NCBI RefSeq assembly: GCF_000024325.1
Contig: NC_013223.1
Span: 1,364,001 to 1,428,000 of the forward strand
DNA from: Desulfohalobium retbaense DSM 5692
Lineage (GTDB): Bacteria > Desulfobacterota > Desulfovibrionia > Desulfovibrionales > Desulfohalobiaceae
Reading direction: 5' to 3'
Length of the DNA: 64,000 bases
Below are positions 53,871 through 61,057 of the stretch, in pieces. Positions within the stretch are counted from its first letter, which is position 1, and the number at the start of each line of letters is the position of its first letter. The translations under genes were made by a program, and so were the position numbers. The notes under the pieces are model-generated. The model was not told the DNA's origin and ran no database searches. It saw only the letters and a program-made list of their open reading frames with translations.

Positions 53871-54866
53871 ATGATACAGTCACCTTATCTGCTTTTCCTG
53901 GGCGACGCTCCGGACATGCTGGCCGCGAAAGTGGCGCAGGGCATCCAGGATTGGCGACCGGAAATGGCCGTGGGCCAATACCGTATGGAGGGTTGCGGTG
54001 CTGATCTAGGCATACAGGACATGTCCATTGCCGACGCCGTGGCTGCCGGTGCCCAAACTCTGGTCATCGGTGTGGCCAACCGCGGCGGTATTATCTCCCA
54101 GGCCTGGAAATCGGTGCTTATCGAAGCCTTGGAGGCAGGGATGGATATCGCTTCCGGGTTGCACAATCTGCTCCGCGACGAACCGGATCTGGTCGCTGCT
54201 GCGGATGCCACCGGACAGACCCTCCACGATGTCCGCGTACCGCCCATCACCTATCCCATTGCCAACGGTAAAAAACGCACCGGGAAACGGTGCTTGGCCG
54301 TGGGCACGGACTGCTCGGTGGGCAAGATGTACACCGCTCTTGCCCTGGACTGGGAAATGAAGAACCAAGGCAAGAAGTCCTCGTTTCGGGCCACTGGACA
54401 GTCCGGGATCCTCATCACCGGTGACGGCGTCCCTCTGGATGCGGTCATCGCCGATTTTATGGCTGGGTCCATTGAATATCTGACCCCGGACAACGACCCT
54501 GATCATTGGGACATCATTGAGGGGCAGGGCAGTTTGTTCCACGCGTCCTATTCCGGTGTCACCCTGGCCCTTATCCACGGCGGACAACCCGACGCCCTTA
54601 TCCTCTGCCACGAACCAACCCGAGAGCACATGCGCGGATTGCCGGGTTACCAGCAACCCTCCCTCGAGGAACTGCGCGACATGTCTTTGGCCCTGGCGCG
54701 CGTGGTCAATCCCGGCTGTGAAGTGGTGGGCATCTCGATCAACACCCAGCATCTGAGCGACGCCGACGCTTCGGCCTATCTCAATGAGGTGGAAAAACAG
54801 ATGGGACTGCCGGCTGTGGACCCCTTCCGGCATGGCGCAACCCGTCTTGCCGAGGCCTTGTCGTGA
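53871..54866 (+). CDS. dgcN: DUF1611 protein, DgcN-like D-glutamate N-acetyltransferase
   Basis: 331 residues of the DUF1611 family. The N-terminal domain (to about 130) has SPYLLFLGDAPDMLAAKVAQ. The P-loop-like C-terminal domain has CLAVGTDCSVGKMYTALALD (GTDCSVGK) near residue 150. DgcN in marine bacteria acetylates D-Glu, and its partner DgcA then epimerises the product; I recall this pathway from the literature. The gene overlaps the next by 4 bp (GTGA), and that gene encodes the DgcA-type enzyme. ATG 53871 follows AGGAG; the frame opens 14 codons earlier. Assignment is by family and gene order. Confidence 0.85.
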   Translation: MIQSPYLLFLGDAPDMLAAKVAQGIQDWRPEMAVGQYRMEGCGADLGIQDMSIADAVAAGAQTLVIGVANRGGIISQAWKSVLIEALEAGMDIASGLHNLLRDEPDLVAAADATGQTLHDVRVPPITYPIANGKKRTGKRCLAVGTDCSVGKMYTALALDWEMKNQGKKSSFRATGQSGILITGDGVPLDAVIADFMAGSIEYLTPDNDPDHWDIIEGQGSLFHASYSGVTLALIHGGQPDALILCHEPTREHMRGLPGYQQPSLEELRDMSLALARVVNPGCEVVGISINTQHLSDADASAYLNEVEKQMGLPAVDPFRHGATRLAEALS

Positions 54867-55846
54867 AAATCACCGTCACCCGCGACGTCTTTGCCCTGGC
54901 TCAGGTGTTTACCATTGCCCGTGGCTCCCGCTCCGAGGCCGAAGTCGTGCGCGTGGAGATCGAACACGGCGGGGTCAGTGGGCAGGGCGAGTGCGTTCCC
55001 TATGCTCGCTACGGGGAAACAGTGACCAGCGTCATGGACCAGATCCGCAAGCTTCCAACGCCTCTGTCCCGGCGACAGTTGCAAGACCTGCTGCCAGCCG
55101 GCGCGGCCCGCAACGCTGTGGACTGTGCCCTGTGGGATCTGGAGGCCAAAAAGGCCGATGTGCCGGTCTGGGTTCTGGCCGGCCTGCCGGAACCCGTGCC
55201 GGAAGTGACCGCGTATACCCTGTCTTTGGATGTGCCAGCAAAAATGCGCGAGCAGGCACGGCAAAACCGGGACCGCGAGCTGCTCAAGGTCAAACTCGGA
55301 GGGAAACAGGGGGACCTGGAGCGAATCCGGGCCGTGCGCGACGGCGCCCCGGAGCCACGAATCATTGTGGACGCCAATGAAGGGTGGACCCCGGCCATTT
55401 ACCGGGAAATGATTCCGGAACTCGCCCGTCTGGGGGTGGAGATGGTCGAACAGCCCCTGCCAGCCCACGATGATGCGCCCTTAGTGGACCTGGAGCGGCC
55501 GCTGACCCTTTGCGCCGACGAATCTTGCCATGACCGTTCTTCGCTCCCGAGCCTGCGGGGCAAATACGATATGATCAATATCAAGCTGGACAAGACCGGG
55601 GGGTTGACCGAGGCCCTGGCCCTCAGAGAAGCGGCGCTGGCCGAGGGCTACCAGATCATGGTCGGGTGCATGCTGGGGTCATCCCTGGCTATGGCCCCGG
55701 CGGTCCTGGTCGCCCAAGGCGCGGCGGTCACGGACCTCGACGGCCCGTTGCTGCTGGCCGAAGACCGCGAGCCGCCACTGGAGTACGACACTGACGGCGT
55801 CCACCCAGCGGACGGGGAGTTGTGGGGCGAAACCGGGTCGGAATGA
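54863..55846 (+). CDS. dgcA: enolase-superfamily epimerase, DgcA-like N-acetyl-D-glutamate racemase
   Basis: A 327-residue enolase-superfamily protein starting at GTG. The capping domain is N-terminal and the barrel carries the Lys pair LLKVKLGGKQ (KxK near residue 150). The metal ligands are in IIVDANEGWTP, EMVEQPLPA and LTLCADESCHD, and the second base is in NIKLDKTGGLTEA. These are the dipeptide-epimerase (AEE) subgroup features, but the partner DUF1611 gene and family precedent point to N-acetyl-D-Glu as substrate. It overlaps dgcN by 4 bp and is 130 bp before the aminotransferase gene. Confidence 0.85.
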   Translation: MKITVTRDVFALAQVFTIARGSRSEAEVVRVEIEHGGVSGQGECVPYARYGETVTSVMDQIRKLPTPLSRRQLQDLLPAGAARNAVDCALWDLEAKKADVPVWVLAGLPEPVPEVTAYTLSLDVPAKMREQARQNRDRELLKVKLGGKQGDLERIRAVRDGAPEPRIIVDANEGWTPAIYREMIPELARLGVEMVEQPLPAHDDAPLVDLERPLTLCADESCHDRSSLPSLRGKYDMINIKLDKTGGLTEALALREAALAEGYQIMVGCMLGSSLAMAPAVLVAQGAAVTDLDGPLLLAEDREPPLEYDTDGVHPADGELWGETGSE

Positions 55847-55976
55847 GCCGCGTCCGGGCGGTTCCAGGCCGGGGCTTATGCCTCCGTGCAAACGGCCCCC
55901 GGTAGATCCCCTGACGGACGACCCAGCGTCGCCTTTGGATTGTCCACTCACCACCCAAACAGCAAAGATGGAAGCC

Positions 55977-56831
55977 ATGAGTCGAATCGTTTACGTCAAC
56001 GGATCCTATGTTCCGGAAGAAGAAGCGACTGTTTCAGTTTTTGACAGGGGATTTTTGTTCGCCGACGGGGTCTATGAGGTCACGGCTGTCGTCGACGGCA
56101 CCATTCTCGAGTTCGACGGCCACGTCCAGCGTCTGGAGCGCTCGTTACGCGAATTGGATATGGACATGCCGGTCACCCGCGAAACGTTGCTGGAGATCCA
56201 CCGGGAATTGATCCGGCGCAATAATCTTGAGGAAGGAATGGTCTACCTGCAGGTCACCAGGGGCGAGGCCGATCGGGATTTCGCCTACCCGAAAGCTGCG
56301 CCGCAGACCTTGGTGCTGTTTACCCAGGCCAAATCGCTCGTCGATGCCCCGATGGCCAAGCAGGGGCTGCGGGTCATCGCGGCCGAGGATCTCCGCTGGG
56401 CCCGGCGGGATGTCAAGACGGTCCAGCTTGTGGCCCCGTGCATGGCCAAGATGCTGGCCAAGGCCGAAGGCAAGGACGACGCCTGGATGGTCGAAGACGG
56501 CTATGTCACCGAAGGCACGTCGAACAACGCCTATATCATCACCAAAGAGGGCTCCATCGTGACCCGAAACCTCTCCAATTCCATTTTGCCGGGTATCACC
56601 CGGGCGGCTGTCCTCAAGCTGGCTGCGGAAAAGGGGATGGCGATCGAGGAGCGGCCGTTTACCATTGCCGAGGCCCAGGAGGCGGCCGAGGCCTTTGTCA
56701 CTGCGGCCACCACCTTTGTCTGTCCCGTGATCGAGATCGACGGGGTCACCATCGGCAACGGCACACCAGGGCCGCTGACCTCGCGACTGAAGGAGTTGTA
56801 TATTGACGAAGGCCGCAAGACCGCTCTCTAA
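55977..56831 (+). CDS. dat: D-amino-acid aminotransferase (class IV PLP enzyme)
   Basis: A 284-residue fold-type IV PLP enzyme. The N-terminus VYVNGSYVPEEEATVSVFDR GF is the family start. YLQVTRGEADRDFAYPK, then the PLP Lys region RRDVKTVQLVAPCMAKMLAK, and EDGYVTEGTSNNAYIITKEG are typical of D-AAT. It moves the amino group of D-amino acids (D-Ala, D-Asp, D-Glu) to 2-oxo acids. With DgcN-DgcA it could channel D-amino nitrogen into D-Glu and then L-Glu. ATG 55977 (weak AAGATGGAAG upstream) is chosen; the frame opens 33 codons earlier. Confidence 0.9.
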   Translation: MSRIVYVNGSYVPEEEATVSVFDRGFLFADGVYEVTAVVDGTILEFDGHVQRLERSLRELDMDMPVTRETLLEIHRELIRRNNLEEGMVYLQVTRGEADRDFAYPKAAPQTLVLFTQAKSLVDAPMAKQGLRVIAAEDLRWARRDVKTVQLVAPCMAKMLAKAEGKDDAWMVEDGYVTEGTSNNAYIITKEGSIVTRNLSNSILPGITRAAVLKLAAEKGMAIEERPFTIAEAQEAAEAFVTAATTFVCPVIEIDGVTIGNGTPGPLTSRLKELYIDEGRKTAL

Positions 56832-56892
56832 ATTCAGTCACTCAGGCCAGCAGGGTCCGGAAGAATGGAGTCAGTATACGGATGGCAGTGTG

Positions 56893-56978
56893 CTGCCTGA
56901 TACCCGCTCCTGATACCCGATAATACATACCCTGTACCTGGAATCTGAAGACCGAGAGTCGATCCCGATTTCGATTTG
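56893..56978 (+). repeat. short dispersed repeat (second member)
   Basis: Contains CTGCCTGATACCCG (56893-56906), a second TGATACCCG eight bases further on, and GATCCCGATTTCGATTTG (56961-56978). The same blocks occur at 40344-40381. It lies in the 260-bp gap between the convergent aminotransferase and maturase genes. Confidence 0.55.
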
Positions 56979-57091
56979 ATGGTCGTGTTTTTCGGATGTA
57001 CTCGATCCTTTGCCCCGCGCCTGCAGCTTTTCTGTCCCCCTCAATTGTTCAACATTTCTCCAATCTTTCTTTCCACGCAAGGTCTGCAACA

Positions 57092-58681
57092 TCACACTTC
57101 TTCTCCCTCCTGCCGCGGCCCGTTCAAACAAAACGGGTCGCGGTCGCGGGTAATGTCCACTCCCGCGGCAGCGCTGACCGCCAGACAGCCGCCGCAAACC
57201 GGGCGCACCCGGCAGTCGAGGCACTCCGCCGGACCGGTGCGGTACTGTTTGGCGCGCGCGCTGTGGTAGATGGTCGTCAAGTCGTCGGCAGCGATGTGGC
57301 CGATACGGGACGGAAATTTGCGGCAGGCGTGAACTTCGCCGTCGGCCAGCAGGGAGAGAAAATTAAAGGCCGCGCCGCAGCCGAACCCGGTGCAGCCGCC
57401 GGTCACGGTCTGATTTTCGTCCCAGCACACGCTGTTGAGCACATTGTCCTTGATGCCCAGAAAAGGCATCTCCTCCCGGGCCCGCAGATACTCGGTCATG
57501 AACGCGGCATAGGCCTCGGGGCGGGGCAATTGCAGACTCGCTCCCTCACCGACCGCGGAGAGCCTATTGTAGGTGAACCGGTCCACTTTGCCGTGGAGGT
57601 CCCGGGCCAAGGGCAGGACCTGATCCATGTTCCGGTCGGTCAGAGTGAGCATGACCTGCGAGGGGATCTCCAACTCCTGAAGCAGGGACAAAAAACGCAG
57701 ACTGCGCTGGAAATGGCCCGGACCTCTGACCCAATCGTTGTGCTCTTCCAGTCCTTCAAGGCTGATCTGGTATCCGCCCAGGGGTTGGATGGCCTGGAGA
57801 TCCTCCAGGATCTTGCGCTGACACGGATTACCGAGAATCGCCAGGATGAAGCCGCGGGCGCTGGCCTCGCGGTACAATTCCGTGAAGTGGGGATGCAGCA
57901 GGGGATTGCCACCGGTAAAGGTGATTTGTCCCTGGACGTGGTGGGTGCGGCAGAAATGGTCCAGTGAGTCTAGGACGGCTATGGCATCAGTCCAGGGCAT
58001 GTGGCCGCGCTGACTCCGATCATAGCAGTGTCGGCAATGCAGATCGCAGGCCTGAGTCACATGCCACTGCAAGGTGAAAATGGGCGCCCGGGCATACCGG
58101 GGCCACGCCCAGGGGTGGTCCGGGGAGACGATGCGGGGATCGCGCACAAGACGTGAAGCGGGGGCGATCAGACTTCCCCGGCGCACCTCGCGCCGAAGGA
58201 GCCGTTGCAGGTCCAGCGGACGCAGGCCGTTGTCCAGAGCGACCTCTTTTGCAGACAATCCTTCAGCCGCAATCTTCAAGGCCAAAAGCATATTCGTCGA
58301 AGCGGGCTCGACCCGGACCTCGGCCGTCACCGGATCTTTCCAGATCAGAACGGTTTCCGCAGCCAGACTCGGCTCGGCCTGCTCGTCGCCGCCACCCCCG
58401 TTGAGCAGATCGCTCAGTCCTTGCCACCGGCTCGGGACCAGACACAACGTAGGATTGAGGGCGATTTCAGCAGTGGTTTCGTGCGGAGGAGCCGCGGCGC
58501 GCGCGCATGTGAAGGCCTCCTGTTCCAGCCGGGCCAGGTCAGGAAGATAAGGGAGCAATTCGGCGTCTTGCACGCCGGCGTCAAGCAGGGCCAGGGCGGC
58601 TTCGGAGGTCTCCGCCGCGTCGAGGCGGCGCTGAAAAATCTCAGGAAGAAGCTGTCGAGTTGCCGGAAAAAGTGATTGCAC
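57092..58681 (-). CDS. sbtM: SbtM-like radical SAM/SPASM maturase of the selenobiotic peptide
   Basis: 529 residues starting at GTG. The radical SAM cluster motif is CDLHCRHCYDRS (CxxxCxxC) near residue 215, followed by GQITFTGGNPLLHPHF (GGNP). The C-terminal SPASM region has CTGFGCGAAFNFLSLLADGE, VHACRKFPS and CLDCRVRPVCGGC, the cysteine set of auxiliary FeS clusters. The about 200-residue N-terminal part is typical of the selenobiotic maturase (SbtM). The UGA-containing peptide gene sbtA lies just upstream at 58937-59197 on the same strand, its proper partner. GGGGGGCAGG precedes the start. The chemistry (thio(seleno)oxazole-type modification) is recalled from the family definition, not shown here. 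Confidence 0.9.
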   Translation of the reverse strand: MQSLFPATRQLLPEIFQRRLDAAETSEAALALLDAGVQDAELLPYLPDLARLEQEAFTCARAAAPPHETTAEIALNPTLCLVPSRWQGLSDLLNGGGGDEQAEPSLAAETVLIWKDPVTAEVRVEPASTNMLLALKIAAEGLSAKEVALDNGLRPLDLQRLLRREVRRGSLIAPASRLVRDPRIVSPDHPWAWPRYARAPIFTLQWHVTQACDLHCRHCYDRSQRGHMPWTDAIAVLDSLDHFCRTHHVQGQITFTGGNPLLHPHFTELYREASARGFILAILGNPCQRKILEDLQAIQPLGGYQISLEGLEEHNDWVRGPGHFQRSLRFLSLLQELEIPSQVMLTLTDRNMDQVLPLARDLHGKVDRFTYNRLSAVGEGASLQLPRPEAYAAFMTEYLRAREEMPFLGIKDNVLNSVCWDENQTVTGGCTGFGCGAAFNFLSLLADGEVHACRKFPSRIGHIAADDLTTIYHSARAKQYRTGPAECLDCRVRPVCGGCLAVSAAAGVDITRDRDPFCLNGPRQEGEEV

Positions 58682-58700
58682 CCTGCCCCCCTCGTTCTAG

Positions 58701-58850
58701 CAGGCCGTTGAAAAATATCCCAATGGCTGCGTTCCTGCACAACGTGCAAATTCCAACCTACGGTTAAGTACGCTGCGACCTTGAACCTTTTGTCGCCGAG
58801 CCTTGGGATTTTTAAACGACCTGCATTATACGAAATTTTTCATCAGTCAG
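58701..58850 (+). repeat. copy R3 of the dispersed ~150-bp structured repeat
   Basis: Starts CAGGCCGTTGAAAAATATCC and ends TTTTTCATCAGTCAG, with GTACGCTGCG, TTTTGTCGCC and TTGGGATTTTTAAACGACC. The 5' and distal blocks pair. It lies between the sbtA terminator and the sbtM start, upstream of sbtM, and could affect sbtM expression. Confidence 0.8.
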
Positions 58851-58869
58851 CTAAAAGATTGGCAACAAC

Positions 58870-58895
58870 AAAGGGCCGGGGTCTCCCGGCCCTTT
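58870..58895 (-). terminator. terminator downstream of sbtA
   Basis: AAAGGGCCGGG (58870-58880) and CCCGGCCCTTT (58885-58895) form an 11-bp stem with a 4-base loop; on the minus strand TTTGTTGTTG follows. It ends the sbtA transcript about 40 bp after its stop codon, leaving sbtM more weakly transcribed or on its own promoter. Confidence 0.8.
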
Positions 58896-58911
58896 GCCAC
58901 GCTCATGATCA

Positions 58912-58929
58912 GAGGTGCGACCGCACCTC
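58912..58929 (-). promoter_or_regulatory. SECIS-like hairpin for the second UGA of sbtA
   Basis: In the mRNA GAGGUGC pairs with GCACCUC around the tetraloop GGUC. The stem starts 13 nt after the UGA at 58945-58943 and the GU of the loop is 22-23 nt after it. The GGU-containing apical loop and this spacing match the SelB-binding element of the E. coli fdhF mRNA. Confidence 0.8.
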
Positions 58930-58936
58930 GTCCATC

Positions 58937-59197
58937 TTAGCCTCAGCCACTGCCGCCGCGCTCCTCCTCAGAGGTGCCGGCATCATGGGTTGAAGTCGCA
59001 TTGCCGTTTTGAAGATGTTCCTGATCACTGGTCGTTCCGTCGGTTTGGCCAGTGCCGCCGGCACTGGTTTCGGTACTCCCGCCGCTGCCTCAGCCCGAAG
59101 ACCCCACGACCACGCTCGGCGCGGCCAGGCTGGCCCCGGAGAGCAGTGCCGTCAGGCACAGCCCGGTTAGATAGGTTTTGACTTCACTGGCGGCCAT
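58937..59197 (-). CDS. sbtA: SbtA selenobiotic peptide, two in-frame UGA (Sec) codons
   Basis: An 86-codon gene read as Sec at codons 36 (59092-59090) and 85 (58945-58943), ending in UAA at 58939-58937. The N-terminus is leader-like (SEVKTYLTGLCLTALLSGAS), then VVVGSSG-Sec-GSGGSTETSAGG, a polar Gly/Thr/Ser-rich middle and a final EERGGSG-Sec-G. Both UGA codons sit in the same SG-Sec-G context, the motif of the selenobiotic target peptides modified by SbtM. The strong ribosome binding site CAGGAGGGAGCCT precedes the ATG. A normal stop reading would give a 35-residue fragment. SECIS-like hairpins follow each UGA. The partner maturase sbtM is the next gene on the strand. Confidence 0.88.
59049..59067 (-). 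promoter_or_regulatory. SECIS-like hairpin for the first UGA of sbtA
   Basis: CCAGUGCC and GGCACUGG pair perfectly around a GGC loop, 30 nt downstream of the UGA at 59092-59090. A smaller hairpin CGG-GAGUA-CCG (9-19 nt after the UGA) carries a GU in its loop and is an alternative. Either is within the 16-37 nt range usual for bacterial SECIS loops. Confidence 0.6.
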
Positions 59198-59260
59198 AGG
59201 CTCCCTCCTGTGTTTCAATGGCGACATATCGGCTCATTCTATTCTGAAGACCTATCACCA

Positions 59261-59273
59261 TTATGATAATCAA
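59261..59273. promoter_or_regulatory. Fur-box-like site upstream of sbtA
   Basis: TTATGATAATCAA matches 11 of 13 central bases of the Fur palindrome (AATGATAATCATT), about 65 bp upstream of the sbtA start codon. This would link the selenopeptide to iron or a Fur-family regulator. Weak evidence from a single site. Confidence 0.4.
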
Positions 59274-59280
59274 TAGCAAG

Positions 59281-59612
59281 AAGCATTTTTTGAGGTCAAC
59301 AGCTTTGCTACAGGAAATCTCGCCCATCTTCGGTAATGCCCTCTAATCCCCCAGTCTTGAAGCCTATTTTTTTCAAATACGAAAGACGGCCACCCGTCGG
59401 TGAAAAGGATCGCGATCGAGGAAACGTTTGTCTTGCCTCAAAGGAGTGCAACCGGGTAGCACAAAAGGAGACCGGATACCGCTGCGCTTTGGGGAGGAGC
59501 CAAACACCGCTCAAGTCAAATGGCGCAGCGAGTCCACGATAGCGGCCATTTGGCTGCCATTGGGAATTGTAACCGCCTGGTAAGGCAATCGCGTACCAGA
59601 AGAGGAGGCTGT
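59281..59612. other. non-coding stretch between sbtA and the DUF4197 gene
   Basis: About 330 bp. Short open frames exist on both strands but without ribosome binding sites or family features. No terminator, repeat or site other than the sbtA upstream region was recognised. Confidence 0.35.
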
Positions 59613-60359
59613 ATGAACTGGAGAAAATGGATCTCAGCGGGTGTAATCAGCGCTGTTCTCGCGCTCAGTGGACCTCCGGTTACACCAGCACAGAGTTGGC
59701 TGGAGAAAGGCCGGGATGTTCTTCAAAATCTGACCACTGAGCCCACGTCACAGGAATTGGGCACAGAAACCATCGTCTCCGGGCTGAAAGAGGCCCTGCA
59801 AGTCGGTACCGCCAACGTGGTCCAGCAACTGGGGCAAAGCGGCGGGTTTTACGACCACCCGGACGTCCATATCCCATTGCCCAAATCCCTGGACAAGGTC
59901 CAGGCGGTATTGGAAAAATTGGGGGCATCGTCGATGCTCGATGATCTCGAACTCCGGCTGAATCGAGCGGCAGAACAAGCCACCCCCAAGGCCAAAGCAA
60001 TCTTTTGGCAGGCCATTGGCGATATGACCCTGGCCGACGCCCGTTCGATCTATAACGGCCCCGACGACGCTGCGACACGGTACTTCCAGGAGACGACAAC
60101 ACCGGAACTGGCCACGGAAATGCGTCCTGTGGTCCGGAATACCCTCAATCAGGTCGGAGCGGTGCAAAGCTACGACCGGATCATGAACCGGTACACGTCC
60201 GTGCCGTTCGTTCCGGACGTCAAGGCCAATCTGGAGACCTATACTGTGGACAAGACCCTGGAGGGCATTTTCACCATACTCGCCCGGGAAGAGGCAGCTA
60301 TCCGGTCTGAACCGGCCAAACGCTCAACTGAATTGTTGCGCAAGGTGTTTGGAAAATAA
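59613..60359 (+). CDS. DUF4197 periplasmic protein
   Basis: 248 residues: a Sec signal peptide (WRKWISAGVISAVLALSGPP ending TPAQS) and a DUF4197 domain, with EIVSGLKEALQVGTANVVQQ-type helix (GLKEALQVGTANVVQQLG), GFYDHPDVHIPLPKSLDKVQ and TEMRPVVRNTLNQVGAVQSY. The protein is all-helical and probably periplasmic; the function is unknown. GAGGAGG precedes ATG 59613, and the open frame starts 31 codons earlier. It stands alone between sbtA and the monooxygenase cluster. Confidence 0.9.
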   Translation: MNWRKWISAGVISAVLALSGPPVTPAQSWLEKGRDVLQNLTTEPTSQELGTETIVSGLKEALQVGTANVVQQLGQSGGFYDHPDVHIPLPKSLDKVQAVLEKLGASSMLDDLELRLNRAAEQATPKAKAIFWQAIGDMTLADARSIYNGPDDAATRYFQETTTPELATEMRPVVRNTLNQVGAVQSYDRIMNRYTSVPFVPDVKANLETYTVDKTLEGIFTILAREEAAIRSEPAKRSTELLRKVFGK

Positions 60360-60711
60360 GGGCAACATGTATAAAGGGATGTCTCGATTTTCAGCTATCT
60401 ATGACAATTGAGGAAAGGACAAAGGGGCAGGGAAGGCGGAAGACAGTGGACGGATGACAGAAGACAGAAGACGGTAGGGGGAAAACGGCGTAAGCCGTGT
60501 CGGGCGGATCCAAATCGGGACCGGGGTCGATAAAGGGAGACAAAACGGGGCATTCTGGGTAAGCTGTACCCTGGAAAGCCCCAGGCCAACCGTTGCCAAG
60601 GGCAACTCTGGCCCGGCAGACGGCTACAGCAAGCCAGAGTTTGTCCGGGCAATACAATCGAAACGGTCGCCTCAACCATTTGCCAAACGATTCAATCGCA
60701 AAGGACGCACC
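60360..60711. other. non-coding stretch with GACAGAAGAC-type direct repeats
   Basis: About 350 bp. Contains imperfect short repeats (GGAAGACAGTGGACGGATGA then CAGAAGACAGAAGACGGTAG, about 60440-60477) and a related piece of the GATCCCGATTT repeat. No gene is seen. Confidence 0.4.
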
Positions 60712-61044
60712 ATGATCCATGTTATCGCTTCTGTCCGGCTCAAACCGGGACAACAGGCAGCCTATCTCCATGTGCTGCGTTCCCATCTCCCTCTTGTCTG
60801 GCAGGAACAAGGGTGTCTCGAATACACGCCCGCCGTGGACATTGATGCCGCATTGCCAGGGCAGGACATGGACGGAGCTGTGGTTACCATCATCGAAAAA
60901 TGGGAGAGTATGGACGCTTTGCAGGCCCATCTGCAGACGCCGCATATGCTGGCCTATCGCAGCGAGGTCCAGGAGATGGTGGAGGAGGTCTCGCTCAAGG
61001 TGCTCCAGACCGCCGACCAGGTACCCGACCCCCCGGTGGAATGA
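60712..61044 (+). CDS. antibiotic biosynthesis monooxygenase (ABM/YgiN-like) protein
   Basis: A 110-residue ferredoxin-like-fold protein of the ABM family. It starts MIHVIASVRLKPGQQAAYLH, then HLPLVWQEQGCLEYTPAV, EKWESMDALQAHLQTPHML and AYRSEVQEMVEE, the standard dimeric YgiN-type arrangement. It may act on quinones or small aromatic compounds, which cannot be determined. It is followed 14 bp later by the VOC gene, so the two may be co-transcribed. Confidence 0.88.
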   Translation: MIHVIASVRLKPGQQAAYLHVLRSHLPLVWQEQGCLEYTPAVDIDAALPGQDMDGAVVTIIEKWESMDALQAHLQTPHMLAYRSEVQEMVEEVSLKVLQTADQVPDPPVE

Positions 61045-61057
61045 TCGGAGGCGAGCT

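Noticed and set aside
58937-59197. sbtA as a pseudogene with two stop codons
   Set aside because: Both UGA have the same SG-UGA-G context, both are followed by hairpins, and the neighbouring gene is the specific maturase.
60430-60480. GACAGAAGAC direct repeats as a CRISPR array
   Set aside because: Repeats are short, adjacent and imperfect with no spacers, and no cas genes are in the window.
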